The notes under the pieces were generated by a model. That model had not been told where the DNA came from, did no database searches, and saw only the letters and a list, made by a program, of their open reading frames with translations. From Tillus elongatus (Eukaryota; Arthropoda; Insecta; Coleoptera; Cleridae), in the NCBI GenBank assembly GCA_964006375.1, contig OZ023269.1:9665926-9729925 (forward strand): a DNA stretch of 64,000 nucleotides, in the 5' to 3' direction. A program made the translations under genes and the position numbers. Within the stretch, counting starts at the first letter, position 1, and every line of letters begins with the position of its first letter. Positions 10,915 to 22,295 of the stretch are shown here, piece after piece.

Positions 10915-11231
10915 TTTCCTCATGGTTCACCAAAATCTGATTCAACTGTAGATTTCAGTATATCAAATGATGCTGCGTTATAAAATATAGCAGCATCATC
11001 CCCGTACCCCATTATCTTTCCTAATGATTTAACATAAAAAATATCGTTTGTATAAATGTTGAAAAATAAGGACCCCAGAATAGTTACTTGAGGAATACCA
11101 AAATTCATTTTCACCATATCGCTCAGAACACCATTCATACTCACTACCTGAAACAACTGTTATCTTCCCCTGAACCCCATTATCCCCAATATTTCAAGCT
11201 AACATATACCATCAACTGTATCAAATGCCTT
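10915..11231 (-). pseudogene. LINE reverse transcriptase, 3' half of an interrupted copy
   Basis: Minus-strand translation gives DLKKAFDTVD, then a stop-rich GIMGFRGR stretch, MVKMNFGIPQVTILGSLFFN and KIMGYGDDAAIF. These are RT motifs A (DL.KAFD), B (GIPQ) and C (Y.DD). The upstream half is at 12437-12600. The two halves join in frame across the 11245-12423 insertion, at LVDLKKAFD. Confidence 0.85.
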
Positions 11232-11244
11232 TTTAGGTCTACTA

Positions 11245-12423
11245 GTAGTAGTAGCAGTGGTGGGGAGGTCAACGCCAAACAAGTAGGCCACAATGGGCCC
11301 TTTTTGCCAACCCCAGTAACCCAGCAACCATGCTCTACTCCTCCTCGGTTCCGTCGCCAAACCGCCTCGACCTCGAGATGAAGGCCGTGACGGTCTTCAA
11401 TTGGACGGTACTTACCTGATTCCTCCGCAGAGTCCTCAATCCGAACAATTCTGCGCGAAGACTCCTAAAAGCCTCGCATTCACACAGGTAGTGGTAGGAA
11501 GTTTCTTCATCCTCGCCGCATTCCTGGCAAATGGGATCCCTCTCTAAGCCTATCAATGTGAGGTGTCTTCTAAGGGCGCAGTGGCCTGTGAGCACCCTAA
11601 GGATGCGGCGAAGCGTAGCCAGACAGCTTTATCTCTGTCCGGCCCCTCCACGAAGTCCCTCGCCTACCTGCAGCCACTAACCGACCCCCAGTGCCTCTTC
11701 ATTGCTTCCTCGGTCCACCTGTCTGTTGGCCACAGACAGGATAGCGTACACATCTGTTTCGAATGCCGTGGTATATGCGCCAAGGGCATAGCTCTCGCGC
11801 ACCCCCAGGCCCTCAATGTATATTCCTGCCCCGGAAGATTGCTGGTCCTCCAGCCGCGATCCGTCGGTGAAACAGACCAGGCTTGCGGGCTGGAATTCAA
11901 CCTCATTTTTCCTCCACTGATCCCTACTGGGGATCCTGAGGGTGTATGACCTAGTCAACCTAATATCATCCTCGGCATCCCGCATCTTTATGGCGGAAAT
12001 GGGAATTTCCTTTTACACCTCCTTGGCAACTCTTACATGCCCTATTACTGCTCCCTCTCCGCACCAGTTTCCTGCGTCTCGCATTCTGAGATGCGACGCC
12101 ATCGCCTCCCTCCTGACACAGATGGGAAGCGGTGGCAGCATCAACAGGACCTCTAGCGCGGCTGAAGGTGTCGTCCTCACAGCGCAGTGATACCCAGGAT
12201 TGCCAGCCTTTGGAGTTTGGCCAGCTTCCTGCTGGTAGTTTGGTTCACACCGCACCACCAGACTAACGCCCCATAGAGGATTCTCGGCTTGACGATCGCA
12301 GTGTAGATCCAGTGAAGGATCTGAGGATTAACTCCCCAGGTCCTCCCTATCACTCGATGCAGCTGCCAGAGGCTCGCCACTCCCTTCCTTACAACCCGTT
12401 CTATTTGCGACCCCCATGTTAGG
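11245..12423 (-). mobile_element. 5'-truncated LINE (RT C-terminus plus RNase H) nested in another LINE
   Basis: Flanked by perfect 13-bp direct repeats TTTAGGTCTACTA (11232-11244 and 12424-12436), a target-site duplication inside the RT of the older LINE. Minus-strand coding begins at the truncation point with NLTWGSQIERVVRKGVASLW and ILYGALVWWCGVN (C-terminal RT region). Then come the RNase H block CFTDGSRLEDQQSSGAGIY and the FETDVYAI block, then MLTGHCALRRHLTLIGL and CQECGEDEETSYHYLCEC, a Cys/His tail typical of these proteins. The frame is broken several times. The 3' end at 11245-11255 is a short GTAGTAGTAG-type tail. Confidence 0.88.
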
Positions 12424-12436
12424 TTTAGGTCTACTA

Positions 12437-12600
12437 AGATACACAATGATGATCTGGTGTTATCAATTCAATTATGGCATCTTGCGTAGATGTTTTTGTC
12501 CTAAGGCCATATTGCTTTTCAGATAAGATTCCATATTTATTAAGATAACTATCCATGTGCTTTTTCAGGAGGTACTCAAATATGTTAGTAAAGATCTCTA
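12437..12600 (-). pseudogene. LINE reverse transcriptase, 5' half of the interrupted copy
   Basis: Minus strand: IFTNIFEYLLKKHMDSYLNK, then GILSEKQYGLRTKTSTQDAI. This is the conserved segment before RT motif A (SEKQ.G.R...ST.DA). It joins the 10915-11231 fragment once the nested LINE is removed. Confidence 0.85.
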
Positions 12601-12674
12601 AAATTCGTTAATTTAAATAAACCTACATACATTTTCATATACATTGATATATAGATATATAATACAATACATAC

Positions 12675-12882
12675 TGTACTTTTCCGGTGATGTCTAGTAA
12701 CTTTTCATAAATTGATTTGATAACTTCAAATGATTTTTCACTTGTTATGCTATATACTAGAACGTAACCGTGTACATCTATGCTATATTGTGATGGAAAT
12801 ATAGAATATTCATCCTGCCCCGCAGTGTCAACTAATTTTAGTTCATAGTCCTGTGAATTGATCCTAGTTGACTTGGTAAAAG
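12675..12882 (-). CDS. Rheb: Rheb GTPase, coding exon 3
   Basis: Rheb is a small Ras-family GTPase that activates TORC1 at lysosomal membranes. The 208-nt exon runs from acceptor TTTTTTCAG (exon start 12882) to donor GTATGT (first intron base 12674). With exon 2 it reads ENTFTKSTRINSQDYELKLV, then DTAGQDEYSIFPSQYSIDVH, then GYVLVYSITSEKSFEVIKSI and ends LLDITGKVQ. These correspond to residues 39-110: the switch I effector segment, the G3 motif DTAGQ with the Rheb-typical EYSIF switch II, and the strand-helix before the NKKD motif. No stops or frameshifts. The NKKD and CaaX exons are not in the window, so they lie more than 12.6 kb further downstream. Confidence 0.96.
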
Positions 12883-13479
12883 CTGAAAAAATAATGTTAT
12901 CATTAATACAGATAAAATGATCGAGAGAAAAGAATACAAATTAGCGATTAATTTAATTTATCAAAATATTAGAGACAAAAAAGACAATAGGTATGTTTCG
13001 AAAACTTATTTTGGAACCATTGCAGAAAACATTTCAAAAATTTTAAATACCTGTACAAATTTTATAATATAATGAAATGATTGACGTTTGATGTCAGTTT
13101 GGTCTTGTACAAAATTGATAATTTTGGAAAAAATATGGTCTGTGGAGATTGAGTTATAGTTGCGATGGTGTATTGAAGTGGTTCAGATCTTTCATAAATA
13201 AAGGCAATAGGTGAAGCATTAGATTGAAGACATGAAAGTGAAGAGAATTATTTTTTCCTGGCTTGTCAAAATCTGAAGTTTGCCTAATTTGGTATATAAT
13301 TGTCACATTCCTTTAGATGTCACTTTTAAAATTATGCAAATGTACACCACAAGTCCTAGACTTATTGTATTGGCATACTGTATGATTTTTACCAATAAAT
13401 AAATAAAATAAAAATACAAAGGTAGCTTTTAAATCTTACAACACGCCGCGTGATTTGTTATTTGACGCGAAAGAAAAAT
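12883..13479. other. Rheb intron 2 sequence without recognisable element
   Basis: AT-rich, no domain or repeat end recognised. It is the left end of the 23.9-kb intron 2. Confidence 0.6.
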
Positions 13480-13697
13480 CTTGTTTCTTGACAAAAGCTT
13501 GAGTTTATAAATTAGCTTGTACACATTGTAACGCAATCTACATAGGTCAAACTTCTAGAAATTTTCACATCCGATACAAAGAACATATTTCTGCATTTAG
13601 AAATAACCACGCTGACAAATCTACATTTGCAAAACATATTGTTGATACCGAACATAGAACTACAGTAAATAACCGCATACAACCATTACATTTTTGT
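13480..13697 (+). pseudogene. Penelope-like element, GIY-YIG endonuclease fragment
   Basis: Plus-strand translation LACTHCNAIYIGQTSRNFHI, then RYKEHISAF, then STFAKHIVDTEHRTT matches the GIY-YIG endonuclease domain with its preceding CxxC. It has the YIGQTSR core, the R...EH motif and the H of the FA.H motif, as in Penelope-like retroelements. It is split by a LINE at 13710-14290 and continues at 14303-14395 with KIDCFKL and GLF.MSELI. The RT domain is absent. Confidence 0.8.
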
Positions 13698-13709
13698 AAT
13701 GACAAACTT

Positions 13710-14290
13710 CACGGGTAAATTCCTGGCTGGTGAGTGAGTGCCGAGACGAGACGAGCGAAGTGGCTGGGCAGAATGAGGTGACCCTCATCTGGGTGCCGGT
13801 CACTCGAGGGTCAAAGGCAATGAAGAAGGTGACAGTCTTGCGAAGAGAGGGTCAGCAGAACCATTTATGGGACCAGAACCGGCCCTGGGAGTGACAAAGA
13901 GCACTGCCAGGGGAGCCATTAAGTCCTGGGTCAGAAACCAACACAAGGTGTAGTAGGCGGACTGTCCAGGGCTCAGACATGGGAAGTCAATAATTGACGG
14001 ACCCAGTTCAGAGAGCTGTGGAGCTGCTAAATCTTAGCAGAGGACAGCTCAGAAACACAACAGGTCTCTTGACGGGACACATGGCCGTCAAGAAACACCT
14101 GCATAAAATGGGGCGGTTCAAAAGGGACCTCGCATGCAGACTTTGCGGCGAGGGGGAGGAATCAGCCCAGCACATCTTGTGCGAGTGTAAAACTCTGGAC
14201 CGCAAAAGACAACTGAATACGGTCAGTCTAGACCAAAGGTTGCAGTGCTATCGGGGCGGCAAGACCGCGGACGAGCCCCGAGGGGAAAAA
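13710..14290 (+). mobile_element. 5'-truncated LINE (RNase H end) inserted in the Penelope-like fragment
   Basis: Perfect 12-bp target duplication AATGACAAACTT at 13698-13709 and 14291-14302. The insert ends with a poly(A) run. It codes, with frame breaks, VNSWLV-like and EVTLIWVPV (RNase H end), then AVELLNLSRGQLRNTTGLLT, GHMAVKKHLHKMGRFKRDLA, and CRLCGEGEESAQHILCEC, the Cys/His tail. The 3' UTR has GGGGCGGCAAGACCGCGG and ACGAGCCCCGAGGGG. It belongs to the same family as the copies at 4101-4183 and 47478-48680. Confidence 0.9.
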
Positions 14291-14302
14291 AATGACAAAC
14301 TT

Positions 14303-14395
14303 AAAATAGACTGTTTTAAGCTTTAGAAGTCAAAAAGCACACAGACGCCAATAGCTGGCTTGTTTTAAATGAGCGAACTGATTTAATGAATTCCC
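14303..14395 (+). pseudogene. Penelope-like element, distal part after the LINE
   Basis: Continues the reading frame of the 13480-13697 fragment (NDKLKIDCFKL, stop, then KSKSTQTPIAGLF, stop, MSELI). This resembles the KIDCLE...LLN segment that follows GIY-YIG domains. Confidence 0.65.
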
Positions 14396-14399
14396 CTTT

Positions 14400-15073
14400 C
14401 CGTTGTTCAACCGCAATAGGGACGAGTTTTTGCGCCGTTTCGTAACCATGGACGACACATGGAATCACCACAACACACCAGAGACTAAGCAGCAGTCAAA
14501 ACAGTGGGTTTCTTCGTGCGAATCGGCACCGAAGAAGGTCAAGGTGGGTTTGTCAGTCAATAAAGTCTTGGCGACCGTTTTTTGGGATGCACGCGGTATA
14601 ATCCACACTGATTACCTTCAAAAGGCAAGAACAATCAATGCCGAATATTATACCGATTCAATGACGATTTGAAGAAAAAACGACAACATTTGGCCAAGAA
14701 AAAAGTTATTTTCCACCAAGACATTGCAGGGTACACATGTGTGTAGTCTCCATGGGGAAATTGCATAAATTTGGCTACGAATTGCTCCCTCATCCGCCCT
14801 ATTCCCCGGATTTAGCCCCGAGTGACTATTTCTTGTTTCCAATCTTAAATGGCTCGGCAGAAAGAGATTTGACTCAAATTATGAAATCATCTCATAAACA
14901 AATACCTATTTTGAGGATCTCGACAAATATTTTTTGGAAGGGATAAAAAAATTGGAGAAACGTTGGACGAAGTGTATAGAGCTCAAAGGAGACAATGTTG
15001 AGAAATAAAATGAATTGCTGTCAAAAAACCTGCGTTTCATTCAATAAGTCACGGATTTATTGACCCGCCCTCG
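14400..15073 (+). pseudogene. mariner transposase fragment, second copy
   Basis: Encodes FNRNRDEFLRRFVTMDDTW (first Asp block), GLSVNKVLATVFWDARGIIH, and, after a frameshift near 14650, FHQDIAG and later YELLPHPPYSPDLAPSDYF (third Asp block). It ends with TTGACCCGCCCTCG before TA, the complement of the terminal repeat seen at 411. It is the same mariner type as the 411-1080 copy, in the opposite orientation. The 5' end is missing. Several frameshifts and a stop make it inactive. Confidence 0.88.
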
Positions 15074-15714
15074 TATATTAGAGACGATAAATAAAATAAA
15101 AAATTCTGTGTTAAAATGAACCGTTTATCATACAATTTGTGTCAAGTTTTCTAAAAGAAAGTTATTTATACCTACTGTCATATCGAGAAAACCTACCTAT
15201 ATTAGTTTCTACAAGAAAAAAATGTCTATCAATCACACAAAATCAATGAAACAGTTTGTATATAGACACAAACATTAAGTTATGTAAACAATGGAACTTT
15301 TCCAATATTTATCAACAGTTTGATCCTAACAGAAAAGAAAATAATATCTGCGGCTTGAAAAGGCTTCAATCACGGACATGACGTCTTTGTTAAGACAAAC
15401 AACACTCTGAACGAATTTAAAAAGGCGTCCAAAATACTAAATATCAAACTAAAACTAAATTTGACAATGAAAAGGTATTCTTTAAAAATATTAAATTATT
15501 TAAAAATAACTAAAATTGCATAAAAATGTTTTAATTTGTTTTTGGGCGCATTACTTTTTGTAATAGGACAATCATTTACAACATATTTCTGAGGTCATGA
15601 TAGAAAAATTACTTTTGGATGCACTATTTTTACCAATAGGACTATTGAGTTGTAACACATTTCAGAAGTCATGATATTACGACTACCAAACTGCAATTGT
15701 TGATATTAAAACAT
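15074..15714. other. AT-rich stretch; a roughly 65-bp imperfect duplication at its right end
   Basis: No coding domain seen. Near 15545-15690 two diverged neighbouring units share ATAGGACTAT/ATAGGACAAT and AGGTCATGAT/AAGTCATGAT. Confidence 0.45.
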
Positions 15715-16822
15715 TCTGGACGCAGCAAGTGCGTTATGGTAATGAATTTTCATAAAAATGTTTTTAATAGCAAATATGTGTTTTTTTAAGAGATCAGGCA
15801 TCAAATTTGGTTACCAGTATAACCTATATAGTAAAAAATGTGCCATGTTTCATCAAAATAACTTTATTGTTTGAAAATGTAAAAAAATTTCCGAAGGTAA
15901 ACAAAGTGTTCCCGAAAAAACTCATTTCTTGGTCAACCTTATAGGTTAATAGCAAATTGAGCTATTCAAATATGAAGCATTTGATCAAAATTCGCTACCA
16001 TAACGCACTTGCTGCGTCCAGAATTTCTTTCCTTAGAAGCATGCATTATATTTCAATGGAAAATGAAAAAATACAATAGCATAAGGCGTGTTTGATTAAA
16101 AAAAAAAAAAAAAAAAAGTATCACCAACGACTTATGAGTCATCCTGTGATTGTAGAAATAAATTTTTAAGATATAGCTCAAAACACCCTAAAATTAATAT
16201 ATACAATTTTTTTTCATATCTTGTATAATAACGGATATATTGAACTTTATTGATTTTTTACGAAAATTCGACAAAAATTATGTACCATAAAACGATAAAC
16301 TCTATAGCTAAGGCTACTGCCAAGTATCAGAGAAAGGGTCTATTTGAAATGAATTTTCTGGAAACAATTTAGTAAAATGAAGGACAATGACGGTTGAAAC
16401 TAAGACTCAGGGTTTGTAAAACATTCTTCTTGAGACATTTTATTTCCATAGCCCGTATTAGATTCAAGTTCTTTGCCTAAATGTTGCCAATTTTGACGTT
16501 TTAAATCGCAACTTTGATGTTTTGAGCAAAACCCCAATTTTTTTTAAAATGCCTGTATCTTTTTTTGTCTTTTGACGTACAGAGCTAAATTTTGGTAGGT
16601 GACTTACCTATGAGGACATAAACCCGCGTACCAAAATTGGTTGTCCTTACTTTGTTAATTCCGGAGATATAGATTTTTTTTCGAAAGAAAACACAAAATT
16701 TTCCGGGAAAACCTGGGCCGGTTTTCCTAGCTAACGAACTTATCCAAGCCATTTGCAAAAGGAAGGTATTTACCAAATTTAATCAAAATCGGCCCATTAT
16801 TTTTTGAGTTATCGGTGTGATA
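15715..16822 (-). mobile_element. TA-core element copy 2 (long type, E-D-C, A lost)
   Basis: The E module (15715-16021) is bounded by CTGGACGCAGCAAGTGCG and its inverted copy CGCACTTGCTGCGTCCAG. The D module follows with ACAATGACGGTTGAAACTAA and CAAGTATCAGAGAAAG, then one C block ending GAGTTATCGGTGTGATACAC. The (TA)n tract is replaced by unrelated sequence at 16823. There is no coding capacity. Confidence 0.85.
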
Positions 16823-16859
16823 CACACAACTTTTCGATCCCAGGGTAATCCTTTCACTT

Positions 16860-17040
16860 TTTCAGTACAAATGTAAAATTAACATCAACCGAGGTTCTGG
16901 CATTGTATTTGAGCAAATTGAATGTCTGCACGTTCCGCCCGTCGGAGAGGGCGTAAAGCCATCGGTCCCGTGTCCATGCGATGCTGGTCACGTTAAAGAT
17001 CTTTACCCTCCTTACAGAAAGGCGAACCGGGATAGTGAGG
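16860..17040 (+). repeat. Short dispersed repeat (copy also at 35150-35330)
   Basis: Shares CATCAACCGAGGTTCTGGCA / CATCAACAGAGGTTGTGCCA, TCTGCACGTTCCG and GTCACGTTAAAGA-like blocks with 35150-35330. It is GC-richer than its surroundings. It could be a SINE or the tail of a longer element; no tRNA-like head was recognised. Confidence 0.6.
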
Positions 17041-17087
17041 TGAAACTGCTCCCTGGCCCCCTAGAACCCATACCCAGGTCAGTTTCC

Positions 17088-17093
<6 letters not shown>

Positions 17094-17169
<76 letters not shown>

Positions 17170-17227
17170 CGAGATCGCGACTTCAATTTTGAAAAAAATT
17201 CTTCAAATGTCCAGGTCAGTTTCAATT

Positions 17228-17302
<75 letters not shown>
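17094..17302. repeat. Two (TA)n tracts joined by an A-module fragment
   Basis: (TA)n at 17092-17165 and 17231-17302. Between them is a reduced A module (GCGAGATCGCGACTTCAATT, CAGGTCAGTTTCAATTTA). A further A-module piece (CCCCCTAGAACCCATA) precedes the first tract. Confidence 0.85.
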
Positions 17303-17309
<7 letters not shown>

Positions 17310-17372
17310 CATACATTGTAAAAAGTAACCTGCATACCAAAATTTAGATCTCAAAGTTGAAAGAAAAAAACT

Positions 17373-18725
<1,353 letters not shown>

Positions 18726-18873
18726 AAGTTATAAGCGTTTGACAAATATTTGGGTGTTGCTGGTGATCAAAGAATGATAGAAAATCAAAATATTTCGTGT
18801 GATTAACAAACTATTGAATACTACAGACAAAAAATACGTTTTCTAGACGCAAAAGATAAATAATACCATAAAA

Positions 18874-19031
18874 TAAGTACACTTGGAGAGCCCAAATCAC
18901 CACAACACATTTAAAAAAGACCTGACGATCGTTTCACTAACCAAGTCTGATGACGCTAACTTGGTTAGTGAAACGATCGTCAGGTCTTTTTAAAATGTGT
19001 TGTGGTGATTTGGGCTCTCCAAGTGTACTTA
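18874..19031. repeat. Near-perfect hairpin, 72-bp arms, hammerhead-like loop; Penelope-like end
   Basis: The arms 18874-18945 and 18960-19031 are complementary at 71 of 72 positions. The 14-nt spacer is TCTGATGACGCTAA. The right half (CTGATGA, a small stem, GAAAC, then GATGTG-like TGTGTTGTGGTGATTTGGG) recurs at 29404-29525 and 35436-35560. The 29404 copy lies downstream of a GIY-YIG coding remnant, so I infer these are Penelope-like terminal regions, here arranged head to head. CTGATGA...GAAA is the hammerhead core signature, but stem I is not evident by eye. Confidence 0.7.
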
Positions 19032-19209
19032 TCAGTGCTCATCACAGGTTCCAATCTTCACTTAGTGGACCATAAAAATTACTTTGAACATTTTATAGTT
19101 TTTTTTAAACGTAAAAGTCGCGATTTGAAACGTCAAAATTTACAACTTTTAGACAAAGGTGCTGCAACAAATGTGGATTATGTAGAAAAAATATCGTAAA
19201 AAATTTGTT

Positions 19210-20765
<1,556 letters not shown>

Positions 20766-21406
20766 TTGAAATGTTATATCTAATACTTTATTATTTTGAA
20801 ATTATTCTTTTAGAGGTGATAATAAACAAATCAATACCATTTACCAAAAAGAAACATGAAAAATCCAGCTTTTCAAAGTCTCTAAAGGTGACACAGACCA
20901 GATTATTAAATGTCACCATAGTAAAAAATAAAAATACGCCTCTAACGATCCGACTCAATCTAAACAAACGACGGAAACTAAGCTCTGAAGCAGACTCAGG
21001 ACTCTGCATCACTTTTGTGGCACTAATAAACACCAACCTGCCAGTGCGCGTGCCGTTGCCATGGCAACCGTCTCATGCAAGCGTCCCGAAGCAGACGCAG
21101 CATATGTATGACCGAATCTGGCTTAGTTAGTCCGCAGTTGCTAGATGCTCTACAGTAGTCTGTGGTCCGCAATACGTAAGCGCTGCACGTTGGGGCATGT
21201 ATACATTCAATTCGGTGATCAGGGGCGGGCTTGCAAATTATATCGTACTATAAAAATACATTATCAACGGCGGCGCGACGTAACAAGATATTTTTATGTG
21301 GTTGTAACAAATGAAGAGAGAATGAAAAAAATTAAAATTATGGTGGATTTTGAATAAAAAAGTTTAGCTTAACCGAAAAACAGTGAAGCGGCGCTTCACC
21401 TCACTG

Positions 21407-21411
<5 letters not shown>
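20766..21411. other. Unassigned stretch
   Basis: Contains a moderately GC-rich piece (20990-21270) unlike its neighbours, and a short palindrome-like CAGTGAAGCGGCGCTTCAC near 21381. I recognise no protein or element end. It might be a decayed hAT-type end, but no partner was found. Confidence 0.4.

Positions 21412-21490
<79 letters not shown>
21412..21490 (-). repeat. (TA)n tract, left half of TA-core copy 5 (gypsy target)
   Basis: Pure TA repeat immediately left of the gypsy 5' LTR. The right-hand remainder (28147-28160) leads into a decayed A module. Confidence 0.85.
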
Positions 21491-21494
<4 letters not shown>

Positions 21495-21884
21495 ACAAAG
21501 CACTTTAATAGACGTAGGTGCGGTGTTGCCACATCTCCAGAATTTCCCCAACATCTGGGAATTTTTGCACAGTCTGGCAACACCGCCTCCCCACCCCCTG
21601 GGGGTGCCTGGGGTGACCCCCCTCAGGCGAAGTCTCAACCCTCTAGGACCAGAAATAACGAAGTTACCAACTTGTACCCCGTCGGAACGGATAACTGAGG
21701 TCTGCACATTCCGAACACCCTGTATATACACCCTATATACGCAGAGAACCCTTACACCCTGTATACGCAGAGAGATCTTATAGTTCGAGAAACACCTCTT
21801 GTGTAACATAGGAGTGGTGACCACATTTGGATCATCCTGTATACACATCCCCCTGTATACACACGGGACCGATCTGTATTCACA

Positions 21885-21938
21885 GAACCTTCTAGTAAAA
21901 GAAGGTCCTGGAACGTTCTGGAATGGAACTCTCTAGAA
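21885..21938 (+). promoter_or_regulatory. Heat-shock-element-like array in the LTR
   Basis: Alternating 5-bp units of the HSF site occur: GAA at 21885 and TTC at 21890, then GAA 21901, TCC 21906 (one mismatch to TTC), GAA 21911, TTC 21916, GAA 21921, with further GAA at 21926 and 21936. The stretch 21911-21923 is a perfect three-unit site. The array ends about 25-40 bp upstream of the TATA box. The match to the nGAAn inverted-unit rule is seen; HSF binding is inferred. Confidence 0.75.
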
Positions 21939-21961
21939 AGGAGGGGAAGGTACGGCGAGTA

Positions 21962-21968
21962 TATAAAA
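21962..21968 (+). promoter_or_regulatory. TATA box of the gypsy LTR
   Basis: TATAAAA, 28 bp upstream of an arthropod-type initiator TCAGTT (21990-21995). The A at 21992 is the likely transcription start. The same arrangement is repeated in the 3' LTR. Confidence 0.88.
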
Positions 21969-22237
21969 GCGAGAGCAAGCCAGCCCGAGTCAGTTCAGTT
22001 CAGTAAGATAATGTGGTAGTGACTTGAAGAAGCAGTGTAAAGTGTTAAGAGAGTAGTGACTGTAGTACCAGATTAGTGACTTTTGTTGAGAGTAGTAATT
22101 GTAAGGCCAGTAAATGAAGTGTTTTGTGAGAGAGACATTCTAGAAATTTTATTGTATCCATATTTAGAGTGTAAATAAAGTTGTTTTGTTAAAATTAAAA
22201 GTCTCACTTATCCAGAACCCGGAGAAAACGCAACAAT

Positions 22238-22258
22238 TTGGTGTCAGAAGTGTGGGAT
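22238..22258 (+). promoter_or_regulatory. Primer binding site, probably tRNA-Leu
   Basis: TGGTGTCAGAAGTG and a following TGGGAT lie three bases after the LTR end. They are complementary to a tRNA 3' end of the form ATCCCACTTCTGACACCA, which fits insect tRNA-Leu, with one extra base in the middle. Confidence 0.75.
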
Positions 22259-22295
22259 AAGTGAGTGAAGAAGTGGACAATTAAGCTAGTTGTAA

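Larger units (their letters stand above)
21491..22235 (+). repeat. Gypsy 5' LTR
   Basis: Begins TGTTACAAAGCAC and ends GAAAACGCAACA (TG...CA). It carries the promoter (heat-shock-like array, TATA box, initiator) and an AATAAA signal at about 22173-22178. The R region should start near 21992. Confidence 0.97.

Noticed and set aside
1..12600. Rheb exon 4 (NKKD motif) search on the minus strand
   Set aside because: No sequence resembling the PIMLVGNKKDL block was seen; the exon must lie outside the window.
12675..12882. Rheb exon as a processed pseudogene
   Set aside because: Consensus splice sites, exact phase with exons at 36801 and 36928, and no disabling change argue for a real exon with a long intron.
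18874..19031. Hairpin as a microRNA precursor
   Set aside because: 72-bp arms with a single mismatch and homology to dispersed Penelope-like ends point to an inverted transposon junction, not a miRNA gene.
21370..21411. CAGTGAAGCGGCGCTTCAC as one end of a hAT element
   Set aside because: No matching partner end or 8-bp duplication could be found to the left.
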